The position numbers and the translations under genes are program-made. A stretch of 64,000 nucleotides of DNA from Rufibacter latericius (lineage in GTDB: Bacteria; Bacteroidota; Bacteroidia; Cytophagales; Hymenobacteraceae): contig NZ_RJJD01000004.1 in NCBI RefSeq assembly GCF_003721515.1, forward strand, positions 124,001-188,000. The letters are read 5' to 3'. Positions 33,503 to 42,453 of this stretch are shown here, piece by piece (positions within the stretch are counted from its first letter, which is position 1; each line of letters starts with the position of its first letter). The notes beneath the pieces are model-generated. The model was not told where the DNA came from. It was given only the letters and a program-made list of their open reading frames with translations, and ran no database searches.

Positions 33503-34561
33503 CTAGTGTGAATCTTTGTAGGTGAGGAGATCTTTCTCGTCTTTGACGAAGACGCCGGAGAGGGTGGTAATGTAGACTTTATGCCCAAACAGGGCCACTG
33601 AAGTGATTTTGTTTCCTTTGAGGCCTTCGTTCTGCAGTTCCAGCATGTTAATGGAGGTTGGTTTTATTCTAAGCTGAAACACCTGGTCGTTGAAGGTGCC
33701 TAGAAGCAGGGTGTCATGCAGGCTGGTATAGGAAAGCAGGTTAAGGGTACTGATATCGGCTTTGAAATTCCAGGTCTTGCCGTCCGGAGAGTGGTGCAGG
33801 CCATCGTTGAAAAGACCGTAGACGTTCTGTTTGTAGGTGAAAACGTTCAGGAGGCCGCTGTCGCGGAGTTTCTGCAGGTTGCCGTCTGGAGAGAGCAGGT
33901 AAGAGGCTCCGCCGGTGGCCACGTAGAACCCCTCTGGGTGCAGACCCATGTACTGGATGGGCACCAAAGAAGAAGAAATCAACACAACCTTGGTACCCGT
34001 GATTCTCACCTGGTCATATAAACCGGTTGTGCTGGGCGTGACCTCCAGGGAAACCAGCAACACCTTCATGCCATCAGAAGCCCGATATGGTACGGCCAGT
34101 ACCTTGCCCGGAGAGATCTTCATGCACTCGCCCTGGTTGGCATTCACAAAATCAAACGCCTGGAATGCCGGATCCAGGTTGGTCATGAGAATCCCTTTAC
34201 CTGATTGGAGAGACGGGTAGTGGGTGGGGTAGCAGATAAGGGTTGATTCATTGAACACCACCGCCGTGAGGGCAGACGAGATAGGGTACTTGTACTGCGT
34301 GGGGTTCCGGACACCTTCCAGAAGGCTGCGGCTGGTGACTTCCTTTCCGTTGTCTTGGGTAACCTTGATGAGGCTGTTCAAACCCATGAGGTACAGGCTG
34401 GCGCCATCGGAGTAGCTGTTGGTCTGCACCTTGGTATCAAACAAGAATCGCTCGTCTTCCTGCCAGGCCACCGTTGGCGGAACCGGCGTAACCGCTGCCT
34501 CCTCGTCTTCATGGCAACCTACCGAAAGCAGGACCAGCCAACAGATCAATAGTTTCTTCAT
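33503..34561 (-). CDS. hypothetical lipoprotein, beta-propeller-like
   Basis: A 352-residue protein started at the ATG at 34561, which gives the signal MKKLLICWLVLLSVGC; the frame open seven codons further upstream is less likely. An acidic linker (HEDEEAAVTPVPP) precedes about eight short beta repeats such as SYSDGASLYLMG, SPDGKTWNFKADIS, SYTSLHDTLLLGTF and KITSVALFGHKVYITTLSGVFV. The pattern of short strands ending in a small turn suggests a beta-propeller sensor or binding protein at the cell envelope. I do not recognise a named family. It is a single gene with its own terminator. Confidence 0.75.
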   Translation of the reverse strand: MKKLLICWLVLLSVGCHEDEEAAVTPVPPTVAWQEDERFLFDTKVQTNSYSDGASLYLMGLNSLIKVTQDNGKEVTSRSLLEGVRNPTQYKYPISSALTAVVFNESTLICYPTHYPSLQSGKGILMTNLDPAFQAFDFVNANQGECMKISPGKVLAVPYRASDGMKVLLVSLEVTPSTTGLYDQVRITGTKVVLISSSLVPIQYMGLHPEGFYVATGGASYLLSPDGNLQKLRDSGLLNVFTYKQNVYGLFNDGLHHSPDGKTWNFKADISTLNLLSYTSLHDTLLLGTFNDQVFQLRIKPTSINMLELQNEGLKGNKITSVALFGHKVYITTLSGVFVKDEKDLLTYKDSH

Positions 34562-34832
34562 GGGTGAGTTTTGACCAAACAAATGGTTTGGCTTCTACAA
34601 AGGAAGACAGCCAAAACGTAGTTTCCCCTAAGTAGACGCAGCTTTTTGTGCAGATGGAATGTTAGAAAAGCAGGGATTCTGCAAAAGAAGTGGCTTTGCT
34701 TTAACTGTCTTTTCTGAAAGAAGGCAAAAATGTAGGGGTGGTAATAGGGGACTGGTGGAAGTTGTATGTCTCTGGTAGAAAGCGGTATAGCTGACTTGTT
34801 AGTGTCTGTCTACAAGAAACCACCTTTTTCCC

Positions 34833-35711
34833 ATGGTTAAGAAAATTCTGAAATGGACCGGCCTGGTTCTGGGTTCCCTCGTCTTGATAGGCGTGCTTTT
34901 CTACTTTTACGCATCTCACTCCGTGGAGCAGCGGATAAAGAAAAAGTACTCCTTCGTGCCAGAGAAAATCAACGTCACGCAAGACAGTGTCCTGATAAGC
35001 AAAGGCGCGCACCTAGCCGCCATTAAGGGCTGTACCGGTTGCCACGGAGATAACATGGCGGGGAAAGTGATGATAGATGATGCTCCCCTCGGCCGGTTGG
35101 TTTCCTCAAACCTCACCAAAGGCAAAGGAGGTCTGCCGGCCAGTTACACCACTGAGGATTGGGTGCGGGCGCTCCGCCATGGGGTGGGACAGGATGGGCT
35201 TCCGCTGCTGCTTATGCCTTCCCACGAAACCACCTTGCTTTCTGAGGATGACCTGACGGCTCTTATCGCGTATTGCCAAAGCCTGAAGCCGGTTGACAAA
35301 GTCTTGCCTGGTTCTGACCTGGGGCCAGTGGTAAAAGTGATGACGCATTTAGGCAAGATGCCGCTGTTGCCGGTAGAGCAAATTGACCATGCCAAACCTA
35401 TGATGGCCAGCGTGGCGAACCTGGAAGGAGCCGCTTATGGGAAGTACCTGGCTATCTCCTGCACCGGTTGCCACCATGCTGACCTGAAAGGCGGTGAACC
35501 TGTTGCCCCTGGCCTGCCGCAGGTGGCCAATATCACCCGTTCGGGCAACGTAGGGAAATGGACCCAGGCCCAGTTCATCCAGACCCTGCGCACGGGCAAA
35601 ACCCCCGAGGGAAAAGTGCTGGACAATGAAGAAATGCCCTGGAAAATGACCGCCCAGTACACAGACAAAGAACTAGCCGCCATTTACGAATACTGCCAAT
35701 CCCTTAAGTAA
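34833..35711 (+). CDS. membrane-anchored dihaem cytochrome c
   Basis: A 292-residue protein with an uncleaved N-terminal anchor (WTGLVLGSLVLIGVLFYFYA) and two class I cytochrome c domains. The haem sites are C67-TG-C70-H71 (GCTGCHGDN) and C210-TG-C213-H214 (SCTGCHHAD). Candidate axial Met residues stand in LLLMPSHE and NEEMPWKM. The layout resembles dihaem cytochromes that pass electrons from periplasmic dehydrogenases to the respiratory chain. The cupin gene starts 2 bp after its stop, so the two are co-transcribed. The electron donor is not in the window. Confidence 0.9.
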   Translation: MVKKILKWTGLVLGSLVLIGVLFYFYASHSVEQRIKKKYSFVPEKINVTQDSVLISKGAHLAAIKGCTGCHGDNMAGKVMIDDAPLGRLVSSNLTKGKGGLPASYTTEDWVRALRHGVGQDGLPLLLMPSHETTLLSEDDLTALIAYCQSLKPVDKVLPGSDLGPVVKVMTHLGKMPLLPVEQIDHAKPMMASVANLEGAAYGKYLAISCTGCHHADLKGGEPVAPGLPQVANITRSGNVGKWTQAQFIQTLRTGKTPEGKVLDNEEMPWKMTAQYTDKELAAIYEYCQSLK

Positions 35712-35713
35712 TC

Positions 35714-36283
35714 ATGCCTGTCGTTTCTTCTTTGCCCAGAACCCTTGTCAATCCGCTTATCAAGGATAAGGTCACTTTTCTGAAAACCGCCGCCGAAACA
35801 AACGGAGCCTATACTTTGGTGGAAGTGGAACTGGCGCCGGGCGGTGGCAACAACCTGCACTACCACGTTGATTACATTGAGGTTTTTGAGGTAGTAGAAG
35901 GTACGCTGGGCGTCCAGTGCGGGAAAGAGAATTTCCACCTGCAACCCGGTGAAACCGCCACGGTACCCAGAAAAGCCGTGCATCGGTTCTACAACCCCAG
36001 CCAACAGGAACGGGTTATCTTCCACGTAACCATTAAGCCGGCACGCCAGTTTGAGGAGCTGCTCCGGATTGGCTACGGCCTGGCTACTGACGGAAAGACG
36101 AACCAGAAGGGCGTTCCCAATATCTGGTACCTGGCGCTTATGTTTGAAAAAGGCGAAACGTATTTCCCCAGCATTCCTTTTTGGCTGCAACGGGGCCTGG
36201 TAAAGGTCTTCGCCAAGATTGCTCGCTTCCTAGGCATGGACCAGCACTTGCACAAGTACTACCTGGAGCGTTCTCACAACTAA
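35714..36283 (+). CDS. cupin-domain protein
   Basis: A 189-residue protein with one conserved barrel cupin. The first motif is in NLHYHVDYIEVFEVVEGTLGV, giving His-x-His and Glu ligands, and the second in GETATVPRKAVHRFYN. The C-terminal part (about 130-189) is amphipathic, with FPSIPFWLQRGLVKVFAKIARFLG resembling a membrane-associating helix. It probably binds a metal and acts as a small oxygenase, isomerase or binding protein; substrate unknown. It is co-transcribed with the cytochrome c 2 bp upstream and convergent with the reductase gene downstream. Confidence 0.85.
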   Translation: MPVVSSLPRTLVNPLIKDKVTFLKTAAETNGAYTLVEVELAPGGGNNLHYHVDYIEVFEVVEGTLGVQCGKENFHLQPGETATVPRKAVHRFYNPSQQERVIFHVTIKPARQFEELLRIGYGLATDGKTNQKGVPNIWYLALMFEKGETYFPSIPFWLQRGLVKVFAKIARFLGMDQHLHKYYLERSHN

Positions 36284-36311
36284 GGTTTAGATACCTGGCC
36301 GGGTTTGCTTT

Positions 36312-36848
36312 CTAGGCGTTATGACGGCAATCATACCACAGCTGCACCAGCCCAGACGGGTAGGTGATGCTGTTGGTAAGGGTGATTTGTTCTTCTGGCC
36401 GGCCGTCCTTGAAAAGCCGGATGCCGCTGCCCAGCAGATGCGGAATCACCGATACAATCATCTTGTCAATGAGGTGCTCATTGAGCAGAGCGGCCACCAC
36501 TTCGCCACCGCCATCGCAATAGATGTTTTTGCCGGGCTGCTGCTTCAACGTAGAAACCAGGTCTTTGAGGTCGCCGCCGTAAAACTCCACGTTCTCGTCA
36601 TGCCCGGTCCTGCTTCTGGAGAGCACGTAGCACTTCTTGTCTTTGTGCATAAATTCGGGCATGTTCATGGATAGAACCTTGTCATAGGTGCGGCGGCCCC
36701 AGATTAAGGTGTCTACCGTCTGTTGAAACGCCGCGTAGCCGTAGTCCTCGCCGGGTCGTTCCACTTGGCTCAGGAAATCAATGTTGTCGTCTTCTTTGGC
36801 AATGTAGCCGTCAAGGCTCATAGCAATGTAAAGGACTACTTGTCTCAT
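36312..36848 (-). CDS. dihydrofolate reductase-family protein (RibD C-terminal type)
   Basis: A 178-residue protein starting RQVVLYIAMSLDGYIAKED, the hallmark of the RibD C-terminal/DHFR-like fold, with NIDFLSQ, LIWGRRTYDKVLSM, YVLSRSR and YCDGGGEVVAALLNEHLIDKMIVSVIPHLLGSGIRLF following. It should bind NADPH. These stand-alone proteins (YwjB/YyaP type) usually have unknown substrates and are not the essential DHFR. It lies among several small stress-type families (DUF1801, YciI, VOC) on the same strand. Confidence 0.87.
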   Translation of the reverse strand: MRQVVLYIAMSLDGYIAKEDDNIDFLSQVERPGEDYGYAAFQQTVDTLIWGRRTYDKVLSMNMPEFMHKDKKCYVLSRSRTGHDENVEFYGGDLKDLVSTLKQQPGKNIYCDGGGEVVAALLNEHLIDKMIVSVIPHLLGSGIRLFKDGRPEEQITLTNSITYPSGLVQLWYDCRHNA

Positions 36849-36905
36849 GGATTTTCGGGGTTTATGGGTGGGAAAGGAAGGTGTTCAGGGAAAAAGAAAC
36901 ACAGC

Positions 36906-36943
36906 CGTTTACAAACCGATTTTCAGGAAACAGCCTCTAAACG
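36906..36943. repeat. intergenic palindrome, copy 9
   Basis: CGTTTACAAACCGATTTTC followed by AGGAAACAGCCTCTAAACG, 38 bp, located between two minus-strand genes. Outer ends and centre fit the family; the variable arms are only partly complementary. Confidence 0.55.
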
Positions 36944-36976
36944 CCAGAGTTGCCTTCGAGGCAAAGGCGGCCTATA

Positions 36977-37438
36977 TTATTTTTTTCTGAACGCGGTCTC
37001 GTAAAGCTCTATCCATTGTTGCGGGGTCATTTTGGAGGCCAGTTCTCCCAGAAGCGCCAACGGAATCTGGTCGGGTTTCTTGAACCGGATGCAGCTTTTG
37101 CCCATGTCCAGCTTGGTTTTGCTGTGCTTGGGGTATTCAGAAGTAAACCAATTCAGAAGTTCCGGGTCGGCGTAAAGGCCCATGTGGTAGACGGCAATGA
37201 AGTTCTTCTGAGACGCGATGCTCAGAAACGGCAAAGGCAGCTTAGGGTCACAGTGATAGCCTGCCGGGTACAGAGAATGCGGCACCACGTACCCAATCAT
37301 GCCGTAACTCATCTCCTCCGAAAAACCGCTCGGAAGGTTTGCCTGCAAGGTCTCGCGCAGAGCGTTCATGGCTTGTTTGCGGTCTTCGGGAAGCGTTTCA
37401 AGGTAGTCTTGCGGGCTGAGCGCGGTGGTGGTAGGCAT
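36977..37438 (-). CDS. DUF1801-domain protein
   Basis: A 153-residue protein begun at the ATG at 37438; the 15 extra upstream codons of the open frame are not family-like. It reads YLETLPEDRKQAMNALRETLQANLPSGFSEEMSYGMIGYVVPHSLYP, the typical DUF1801 start, and later FLSIASQKNFIAVYHMGLYADPE and MGKSCIRFKKPDQIPLALLGELAS. The fold is that of the YdhG/Fra-like SRPBCC-related proteins; biochemical role unknown. A second, shorter DUF1801 gene lies 4 kb away on the same strand, but they are different subtypes. Confidence 0.85.
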   Translation of the reverse strand: MPTTTALSPQDYLETLPEDRKQAMNALRETLQANLPSGFSEEMSYGMIGYVVPHSLYPAGYHCDPKLPLPFLSIASQKNFIAVYHMGLYADPELLNWFTSEYPKHSKTKLDMGKSCIRFKKPDQIPLALLGELASKMTPQQWIELYETAFRKK

Positions 37439-37585
37439 ATCGGTCAATTTAAGGGTAGTTTGATGAAAAAGCATCAGAAACACCTCCGCCGGAAGTTTTC
37501 AAAAGAAGCTTCCTGGAGGTGCTGGCTATTCAAATTTACCAGAATTTACCCGAGCGCAAAACCCGAGAGGCAGATTTAAAGGAGG

Positions 37586-37625
37586 ATTCTTTTACCCCCG
37601 TTTTCAGGAAAATGCCCCTAAAGAA
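37586..37625. repeat. intergenic palindrome, degenerate copy 10
   Basis: ATTCTTTTACCCCCGTTTTC followed by AGGAAAATGCCCCTAAAGAAT. Outer ATTCTTT/AAAGAAT pairs. The inner variable arms read CCCCC against GCCCC, so this copy has one arm of the opposite sense and would form a broken stem. Confidence 0.5.
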
Positions 37626-37729
37626 TGCGGCTCAAAACTTACAAACACCAGATACGGACACCACCTAAGAATGCAGCCTACTTCGCCTAGAATAGGCATC
37701 TTTCCGTCCAGTTTCCCGTTGGTAGGCCT

Positions 37730-38650
37730 ATGGGAATGATAGCATTTATAGGAGTGGTACTGGTGGTGTGCGTGGTCTTTTACCGATGGGCCACCCGCAA
37801 GACCCGCCGGCGGAAGAAAGTGATGGCGCAGGAGTTTCCGGCCGAATGGCGCAGGATTCTTACCGACCGCGTAGGCTTCTACCACACCCTGAAAACCGAC
37901 GAGGAAAAGAACCGCTTCGAGAAGATGGTGCAGTTGTTCCTGTCTGAGAAACGCATCACAGGCATTGAGACCGTCATTGATGATACCACCAAAGTGTTGG
38001 TGGCCGCCAGTGCCATCATCCCCACCTTCGGGTTGCAGGATTGGGAGTACACGAACCTGGGTGAGGTGCTGGTGTTCCCCGGTAGTTTGCAGCGGTTCAA
38101 AGACGAAGACAGCGAGGCCGTCTCAGAGGTGCTGGGCCGCGTGAACCCCTTCCAGAACGACCATTATGTGACCCTCTCCAAACCCGCCCTGGAACGCGGC
38201 TTCAACGACATGGCCGACCGCCAGAACGTGGGCATCCATGAGTTCGCGCACATGCTGGACCAGGCCGATGGCGAAATCAACGGCACGCCCGGCGCTTATC
38301 TTCCCGAGGAGATGGTTTTGCCCTGGCAGGAACTGGTAGACCGTAAAATCAAGGAAATCAAGAAGGGAGAATCAGACATCAATCCGTACGCGGCTACCAA
38401 CGAGGCCGAGTTCTTCGCCGTTTCCACGGAGTACTTCTTTGAGAAACCGGGCCAGATGGCCGAGAAGCACCCGCGGCTGTACGCCATGCTCACCCGCATC
38501 TTCCGCCAGAACCCCAAACGCCGTTTCGGAATCAATTTCCGGGAACTGCTTAACCCTTACGGAAAGCGGTTGGGCCGCAATGAACCTTGTCCCTGCCGAA
38601 GCGGGCAGAAGTACAAGAACTGTTGTTTGCCCAAGAGATCAGCCGCCTGA
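37730..38650 (+). CDS. MtfA-like zinc-dependent peptidase with C-terminal SEC-C motif
   Basis: A 306-residue protein of the M90 MtfA family. An N-terminal hydrophobic segment (MIAFIGVVLVVCVVFYRWA) probably anchors it. The zinc motif is H170-EFA-H174 in VGIHEFAHMLDQADGEING, with the downstream Glu in EFFAVSTEYFF as the likely third ligand. Residues about 283-302, RNEPCPCRSGQKYKNCC, form a SEC-C zinc motif of the kind found at the end of SecA. E. coli MtfA regulates ptsG through Mlc and lacks both the anchor and this tail. The architecture suggests a membrane quality-control or regulatory role, which is inference. Confidence 0.88.
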   Translation: MGMIAFIGVVLVVCVVFYRWATRKTRRRKKVMAQEFPAEWRRILTDRVGFYHTLKTDEEKNRFEKMVQLFLSEKRITGIETVIDDTTKVLVAASAIIPTFGLQDWEYTNLGEVLVFPGSLQRFKDEDSEAVSEVLGRVNPFQNDHYVTLSKPALERGFNDMADRQNVGIHEFAHMLDQADGEINGTPGAYLPEEMVLPWQELVDRKIKEIKKGESDINPYAATNEAEFFAVSTEYFFEKPGQMAEKHPRLYAMLTRIFRQNPKRRFGINFRELLNPYGKRLGRNEPCPCRSGQKYKNCCLPKRSAA

Positions 38651-38680
38651 TTCCTTGGCGTTTTAGGGGCACTATTATTT

Positions 38681-39217
38681 TCAGTATTGCAGATAAGGGA
38701 GTTTTTCTTTAGCAATCCGTTTTAGATCTGAAAGAGCGTCTACTCCTATTTCATCCTTTGAAAAAGACCAGGTTGCATTAACTTGTTCCATCAACAGATA
38801 GATAGTATCTACCTCTGCCAAATAAGCTCTAAAATAGCCCCATTTGAGTTCTGTACTTGTTTTGTCAGTTGTAAATTTTACGAACTCCTCATTGAACTCT
38901 AAAAAATAGTCTTCGTCCGGGTTAAACTTTTCCTCAGATGTCTTTTTCAACGATTCTTTCTTTACATGAAAACTCTTCATCTTTAATAAGAACCTGGTTA
39001 GGAAAATTAACCAAGTTCCTAGCATGACTATATAGAATCCTATCAAGAAATCGAGATCCGAAAAGAAAGAAAACCCAATTAAAATTGCAGTAAGTACAAG
39101 AAGCGTGATAAAATTCTTTTTTATACCTTTTAGCTCAAATCCCCTGATCAATTTATGTAAAAATAGAACCTGGCGGATTTCTTCTTCTAAAGTTCTGTTT
39201 ACTTTTATTGGTCCCAT
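38681..39217 (-). CDS. YcxB-like small membrane protein
   Basis: A 178-residue protein with two adjacent membrane helices (about 35-75: NFITLLVLTAILIGFSFF and LIGFYIVMLGTWLIFLTRFLL) and a soluble C-terminal part reading FLEFNEEFVKFTTDKTSTELKWGYFRAYLAEVDTIYLLM, which fits the YcxB-like C-terminal domain (PH-like beta domain). Function unknown. Its codons are clearly more AT-rich than neighbouring genes, suggesting later acquisition or weak expression. Its stop is only 30 bp from the convergent MtfA-like gene's stop, with a half palindrome (GCGTTTTAGGGGC) between them. Confidence 0.8.
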   Translation of the reverse strand: MGPIKVNRTLEEEIRQVLFLHKLIRGFELKGIKKNFITLLVLTAILIGFSFFSDLDFLIGFYIVMLGTWLIFLTRFLLKMKSFHVKKESLKKTSEEKFNPDEDYFLEFNEEFVKFTTDKTSTELKWGYFRAYLAEVDTIYLLMEQVNATWSFSKDEIGVDALSDLKRIAKEKLPYLQY

Positions 39218-39316
39218 AGTGGTCCCAATTTAGGAGGATATTCCATAACTAATGATACCGAACTGGCGAGGGAAAAAGTCATTTCAGGATATCGGAAATC
39301 CCGTTTTAGACCCGGT

Positions 39317-40237
39317 TTAGTTAAAAGAGTGCCTAAACTCCAGCGGCGACAGGTTGGTTTTGCTCTTGAACAGTTTGCTGAACGACTGCGGATATTCAAA
39401 GCCCAATTGGTAGGCAATCTCGCTTACTGTCAAAGACGTGGTACTGAGGCTTTCCTTGGCTTTCTCAATCAGTTTGTGCTGGATGTGCTGCTGCGTGCTT
39501 TGCCCGGTGAGGCTGCGCAGCATGTCGCTGAGGTAATTGGGCGAGAGGTTCAGTTTCTCGGAGACATAGTGCACCGTGGGTAGCCCATTCTCCTGCACCT
39601 GGCCGCTCTGGAAATACTCGTTCAGCACCGTTTCCAGTTTCGCCAACAAATCATGGTGGGTGTTTTTGCGGGTAAGGAACTGGCGGTTATAAAACCGATT
39701 GGCGTAATTGAGCAGCACTTCCATGTGCGACACCATCACATCCTGGCTGAAGCTATCAATGGCCGAGGTGTATTCCTGCGCAATGTTATTCTTGATGTTC
39801 TCCAGCACCGCCTCCTCTTTTTCTGACAGGTGCAGCGCCTCGTTCACGGCATACGAAAAGAACCCGTACTCTTTTATTTTCTTCCCTAGCGGATAGCTCT
39901 GGATAAAATCGGGGTGGAAAACCAGCCACCAGCCAGAGAGCGAGATTTCATCCGAGGCATCGGTGGAGATGACCTGTCCGGGCGAGAAGAACGTCATCAC
40001 GCCTTCATCAAAATCATAGTAGTTCTGTCCGTATTTCAGTTTTCCCTGGAAGTCTTTCTTAATGCAGACGGAGTAAAAATTATACACAAAGCTGCCCAGC
40101 ATGATCTTGCAGGCCTCCCTCAGATCGCTTAGGTTGATCATGCTCACTAGAGGATGTTCTGGCTGGGGAATACCCAACAACCGGTGCAGTTCAGAGATGG
40201 AGCGGATGGTATACGGGCTACTGGTTTGCTTTTTCAT
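39317..40237 (-). CDS. AraC-family transcriptional regulator
   Basis: A 306-residue protein. The N-terminal part (about 1-190) is a cupin-like sensing domain including MTFFSPGQVISTDASDEISLSGWWLVFHPDF. The C-terminal double helix-turn-helix spans about 205-300: VHYVSEKLNLSPNYLSDMLRSLTGQS, then LTVSEIAYQLGFEYPQSFSKLFKSKTNLSPLEFR, the AraC signature. It lies 66 bp downstream of the aldo/keto reductase on the same strand, a frequent pairing, and probably controls that gene. The inducer is unknown. Confidence 0.92.
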   Translation of the reverse strand: MKKQTSSPYTIRSISELHRLLGIPQPEHPLVSMINLSDLREACKIMLGSFVYNFYSVCIKKDFQGKLKYGQNYYDFDEGVMTFFSPGQVISTDASDEISLSGWWLVFHPDFIQSYPLGKKIKEYGFFSYAVNEALHLSEKEEAVLENIKNNIAQEYTSAIDSFSQDVMVSHMEVLLNYANRFYNRQFLTRKNTHHDLLAKLETVLNEYFQSGQVQENGLPTVHYVSEKLNLSPNYLSDMLRSLTGQSTQQHIQHKLIEKAKESLSTTSLTVSEIAYQLGFEYPQSFSKLFKSKTNLSPLEFRHSFN

Positions 40238-40303
40238 ACGCCAGAGAATTAGGAAGAAAAGGTACGGGAAGTTTTTGGATATGCTTCCCGTACCGTCTTG
40301 TTT

Positions 40304-41314
40304 TTAGCTGTTGATCATGCTCATGGAAACGGCATCATAACGCGCCCCGGTGGAAGTCCCCAGCGGAACAATTTCCTCCAGCCGGGCCATGTCTTGGGGC
40401 GTTAAGGTGAGGTGCGTGGCCGCGATGTTTTCCTCCAGATACTTCACCCGTTTGGTCCCCGGAATGGGCACAAAACCTTTGGACAGAATCCAGGCCAGCG
40501 CCAGTTGGGCAGACGTGATCTCTTTTTCATCGGCCAGTGTTTTGATGGCCTGCACCAGCTCAATGTTCCTGTAAAACTGCTCGCCCTGAAAACGCGGCAT
40601 GCTTCTCCTGAAATCATCGGCGGGGAAATCATCCGGGCTTTTGATGTCACCAGAAATGAAGCCTCGGCCCAAAGGTGAGTACGGCACAAACCCGATGCCC
40701 AACTCCGCCAGCGTTTCCAGAATACCGGCTTCCTCCACATCCCGCTCAAACAGCGAGTACTCGGTCTGCACGGCGGTTAACGGGTGCACGGCGTGCGCTT
40801 TCCTGATGGTCTGAGAGGAAACCTCGGAAAGCCCGATGTAGCCAACCTTGCCTTCCTTCACCAAATTGGCCATGGCGCCTACGGTGTCCTCGATGGGAGT
40901 TTGGGGGTCCAGGCGATGGAGGTAATACAGGTCTATGTAATCAGTACCCAGGTTCTGAAGGGAGCGTTCCACCGCTTTCCGCACGTAGTCAGGGCGGCCG
41001 TTGATCTGCCAGGTCATTTGTCCCTGGTCGTCAATCTCAAACCCAAACTTGGTTGCGATGATGTACTGGGTCCGGTTTCCTTTGATGGCCCGGGCAATCA
41101 GCCGTTCGTTCTCCAATGGGCCGTACAGATCGGCGGTATCCAGGAAATTTCCGCCCAGTTCCAGCGACCGGTGAATGGTTTTGATAGATTCTGCTTCATC
41201 GGCAGCGCCGTATATATCAGCGCCGGCAATCTTGCTCATGCCCATGCAGCCCAGCCCTAGCACCGGCACTACCAAGCCTTGGCTTCCTAAATTCGTTTTT
41301 CGTAAGCTTTCCAT
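40304..41314 (-). CDS. aldo/keto reductase
   Basis: A 336-residue cytosolic TIM-barrel oxidoreductase. The catalytic tetrad is visible: Asp and Tyr in [16 protein letters not shown], Lys in IIATKFGF and His in YYLHRLDPQ. The NADPH site is in [19 protein letters not shown]. The [12 protein letters not shown] start and the [19 protein letters not shown] stretch put it in the YakC/AKR13-like group, which reduces aldehydes and ketones. It is followed by the AraC gene after 66 bp, so both are probably one transcription unit. Confidence 0.92.
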   Translation of the reverse strand: MESLRKTNLGSQGLVVPVLGLGCMGMSKIAGADIYGAADEAESIKTIHRSLELGGNFLDTADLYGPLENERLIARAIKGNRTQYIIATKFGFEIDDQGQMTWQINGRPDYVRKAVERSLQNLGTDYIDLYYLHRLDPQTPIEDTVGAMANLVKEGKVGYIGLSEVSSQTIRKAHAVHPLTAVQTEYSLFERDVEEAGILETLAELGIGFVPYSPLGRGFISGDIKSPDDFPADDFRRSMPRFQGEQFYRNIELVQAIKTLADEKEITSAQLALAWILSKGFVPIPGTKRVKYLEENIAATHLTLTPQDMARLEEIVPLGTSTGARYDAVSMSMINS

Positions 41315-41501
41315 TTTTTACCTTTTAAATGAATTTCTTCTTTGAGTAAGACAAAGGTGAGAAAACGCCTAGGCTGGAAAGTAGCCCAATCTCTTTAGGT
41401 TGTATCCAAACAAAGGAATTTAGCGGAAGAAGTGTCAGGAAAGCCTACACGGCGAGGTGACAGGAGAGGTTTTAAAAATAAAAGTGGCCGTTGCGGCAGG
41501 T

Positions 41502-41885
41502 TCAGGTGGACTTCTTTAGATCGGCTTTCTTCTCCACGATTTCGCTCTTCCTGAATTCCACAATGCTGGTGATCAGCTCTAGAGGCAGCGGTTTGTTCAG
41601 GGGAAGCTGAACGGTACCTTTGCCGGTTTTGTACCCTGCAAACGCTTCTTTGAAGGCGGGGTTTTCTACCGGGGCTGGGTAAAACCCGATGTGGTGTTTG
41701 AATGCGGCGAAGTACACCAGAGGCCGGTTCGCGAGCTTGAACGTGGGAATGGCGTAACTGATGGTCTCTTCTGCTTCCGGCGAAATTTCTTTCACCATCG
41801 CCCTGATTTGCTCCAGTAACTTTTGCGTTTCTTCCGGAAAACCAGCGATGTAGTGGTCAATGGAGGTAGGGGTGGCCTTGGTCAT
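41502..41885 (-). CDS. DUF1801-domain protein (YdhG/iron chaperone-like)
   Basis: A 127-residue protein. SIDHYIAGFPEETQKLLEQIRAMVKEISPEAEETISYAIPTFKL is the signature of the short DUF1801 group related to YdhG (often annotated iron chaperone), followed by YFAAFKHHIGFYPAP and GTVQLPLNKPLPLELITSIVEFR. The fold resembles frataxin-like alpha-beta proteins, but an iron role is not established here. It is on the same strand as the AKR/AraC genes but 187 bp upstream of them, with no clear link. Confidence 0.87.
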   Translation of the reverse strand: MTKATPTSIDHYIAGFPEETQKLLEQIRAMVKEISPEAEETISYAIPTFKLANRPLVYFAAFKHHIGFYPAPVENPAFKEAFAGYKTGKGTVQLPLNKPLPLELITSIVEFRKSEIVEKKADLKKST

Positions 41886-41963
41886 GGAAATAGGGTTAAG
41901 TTGAATGATTGAAGCTCTTTACAAGTTACCAATGCTTCCTGAAAAAGCCTCCCTTTCAGATGC

Positions 41964-42003
41964 TTGTTTCAGGGCTGTTTTACTAAAAACAGCCCTGAAA
42001 CAA
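41964..42003. repeat. intergenic palindrome, copy 11 (perfect stem)
   Basis: TTGTTTCAGGGCTGTTTT (41964-41981) pairs perfectly over 18 bp with AAAACAGCCCTGAAACAA (41986-42003) around a 4-nt loop ACTA. It is one of the best-formed members of the dispersed family. It lies 22 bp after the stop of the small minus-strand lipoprotein and may terminate it. Confidence 0.85.
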
Positions 42004-42024
42004 AACAGTAGCGTCTATTAAGGA

Positions 42025-42375
42025 TTACTGTTTTTTATACCCCATGGAGAGGCCCAGATCACCGGTTACTTTCAGGTTCACGGCGGCCGTGTCATTAGAG
42101 GCATTGCTGATGACCACCGCGGTGTTTTTGTCCACTTTGAGGCTAGCCCTTTGATTGGGTTTCACATTCAAGGTAGAATGCTTGCCGCCGTTGACAGGTG
42201 CCTGGTGAATGGAAAGGTTGGTGTTGGAGGCATTCTGCAGATTGACCTTGAAGCCCCCGTGTTCATTGTTGCCTAAGACAAAGCTGTTATTAGGTTGTAT
42301 GTAGGTAGTGGAGTTGAGACCAGCACAGGACATCATGCCTAGAAGTGCGACCAAGGTGACATAAATAGCTTTCAT
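42025..42375 (-). CDS. small hypothetical lipoprotein
   Basis: A 116-residue protein with a lipobox (MKAIYVTLVALLGMMSC). The mature part is Asn- and Thr-rich with beta-strand character: NNSFVLGNNEHGGFKVNLQNASNTNLSIHQAPVNGGKHSTLNVKPNQRASLKVDKNTAVVISNASNDTAAVNLKV. The alternation of Asn-rich turns and short strands suggests a small beta-sandwich on the cell surface or in the periplasm. I do not recognise a family. It is a single gene downstream of a serine hydrolase on the same strand, with a perfect palindrome after its stop. Confidence 0.75.
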   Translation of the reverse strand: MKAIYVTLVALLGMMSCAGLNSTTYIQPNNSFVLGNNEHGGFKVNLQNASNTNLSIHQAPVNGGKHSTLNVKPNQRASLKVDKNTAVVISNASNDTAAVNLKVTGDLGLSMGYKKQ

Positions 42376-42453
42376 ATAGGAAATGGTTTATAGGTGGTTT
42401 CTTGATTTTAAGCTTTAAACCGAAGGAAGATTTTGCCTGCTTCTGAGCACCAG

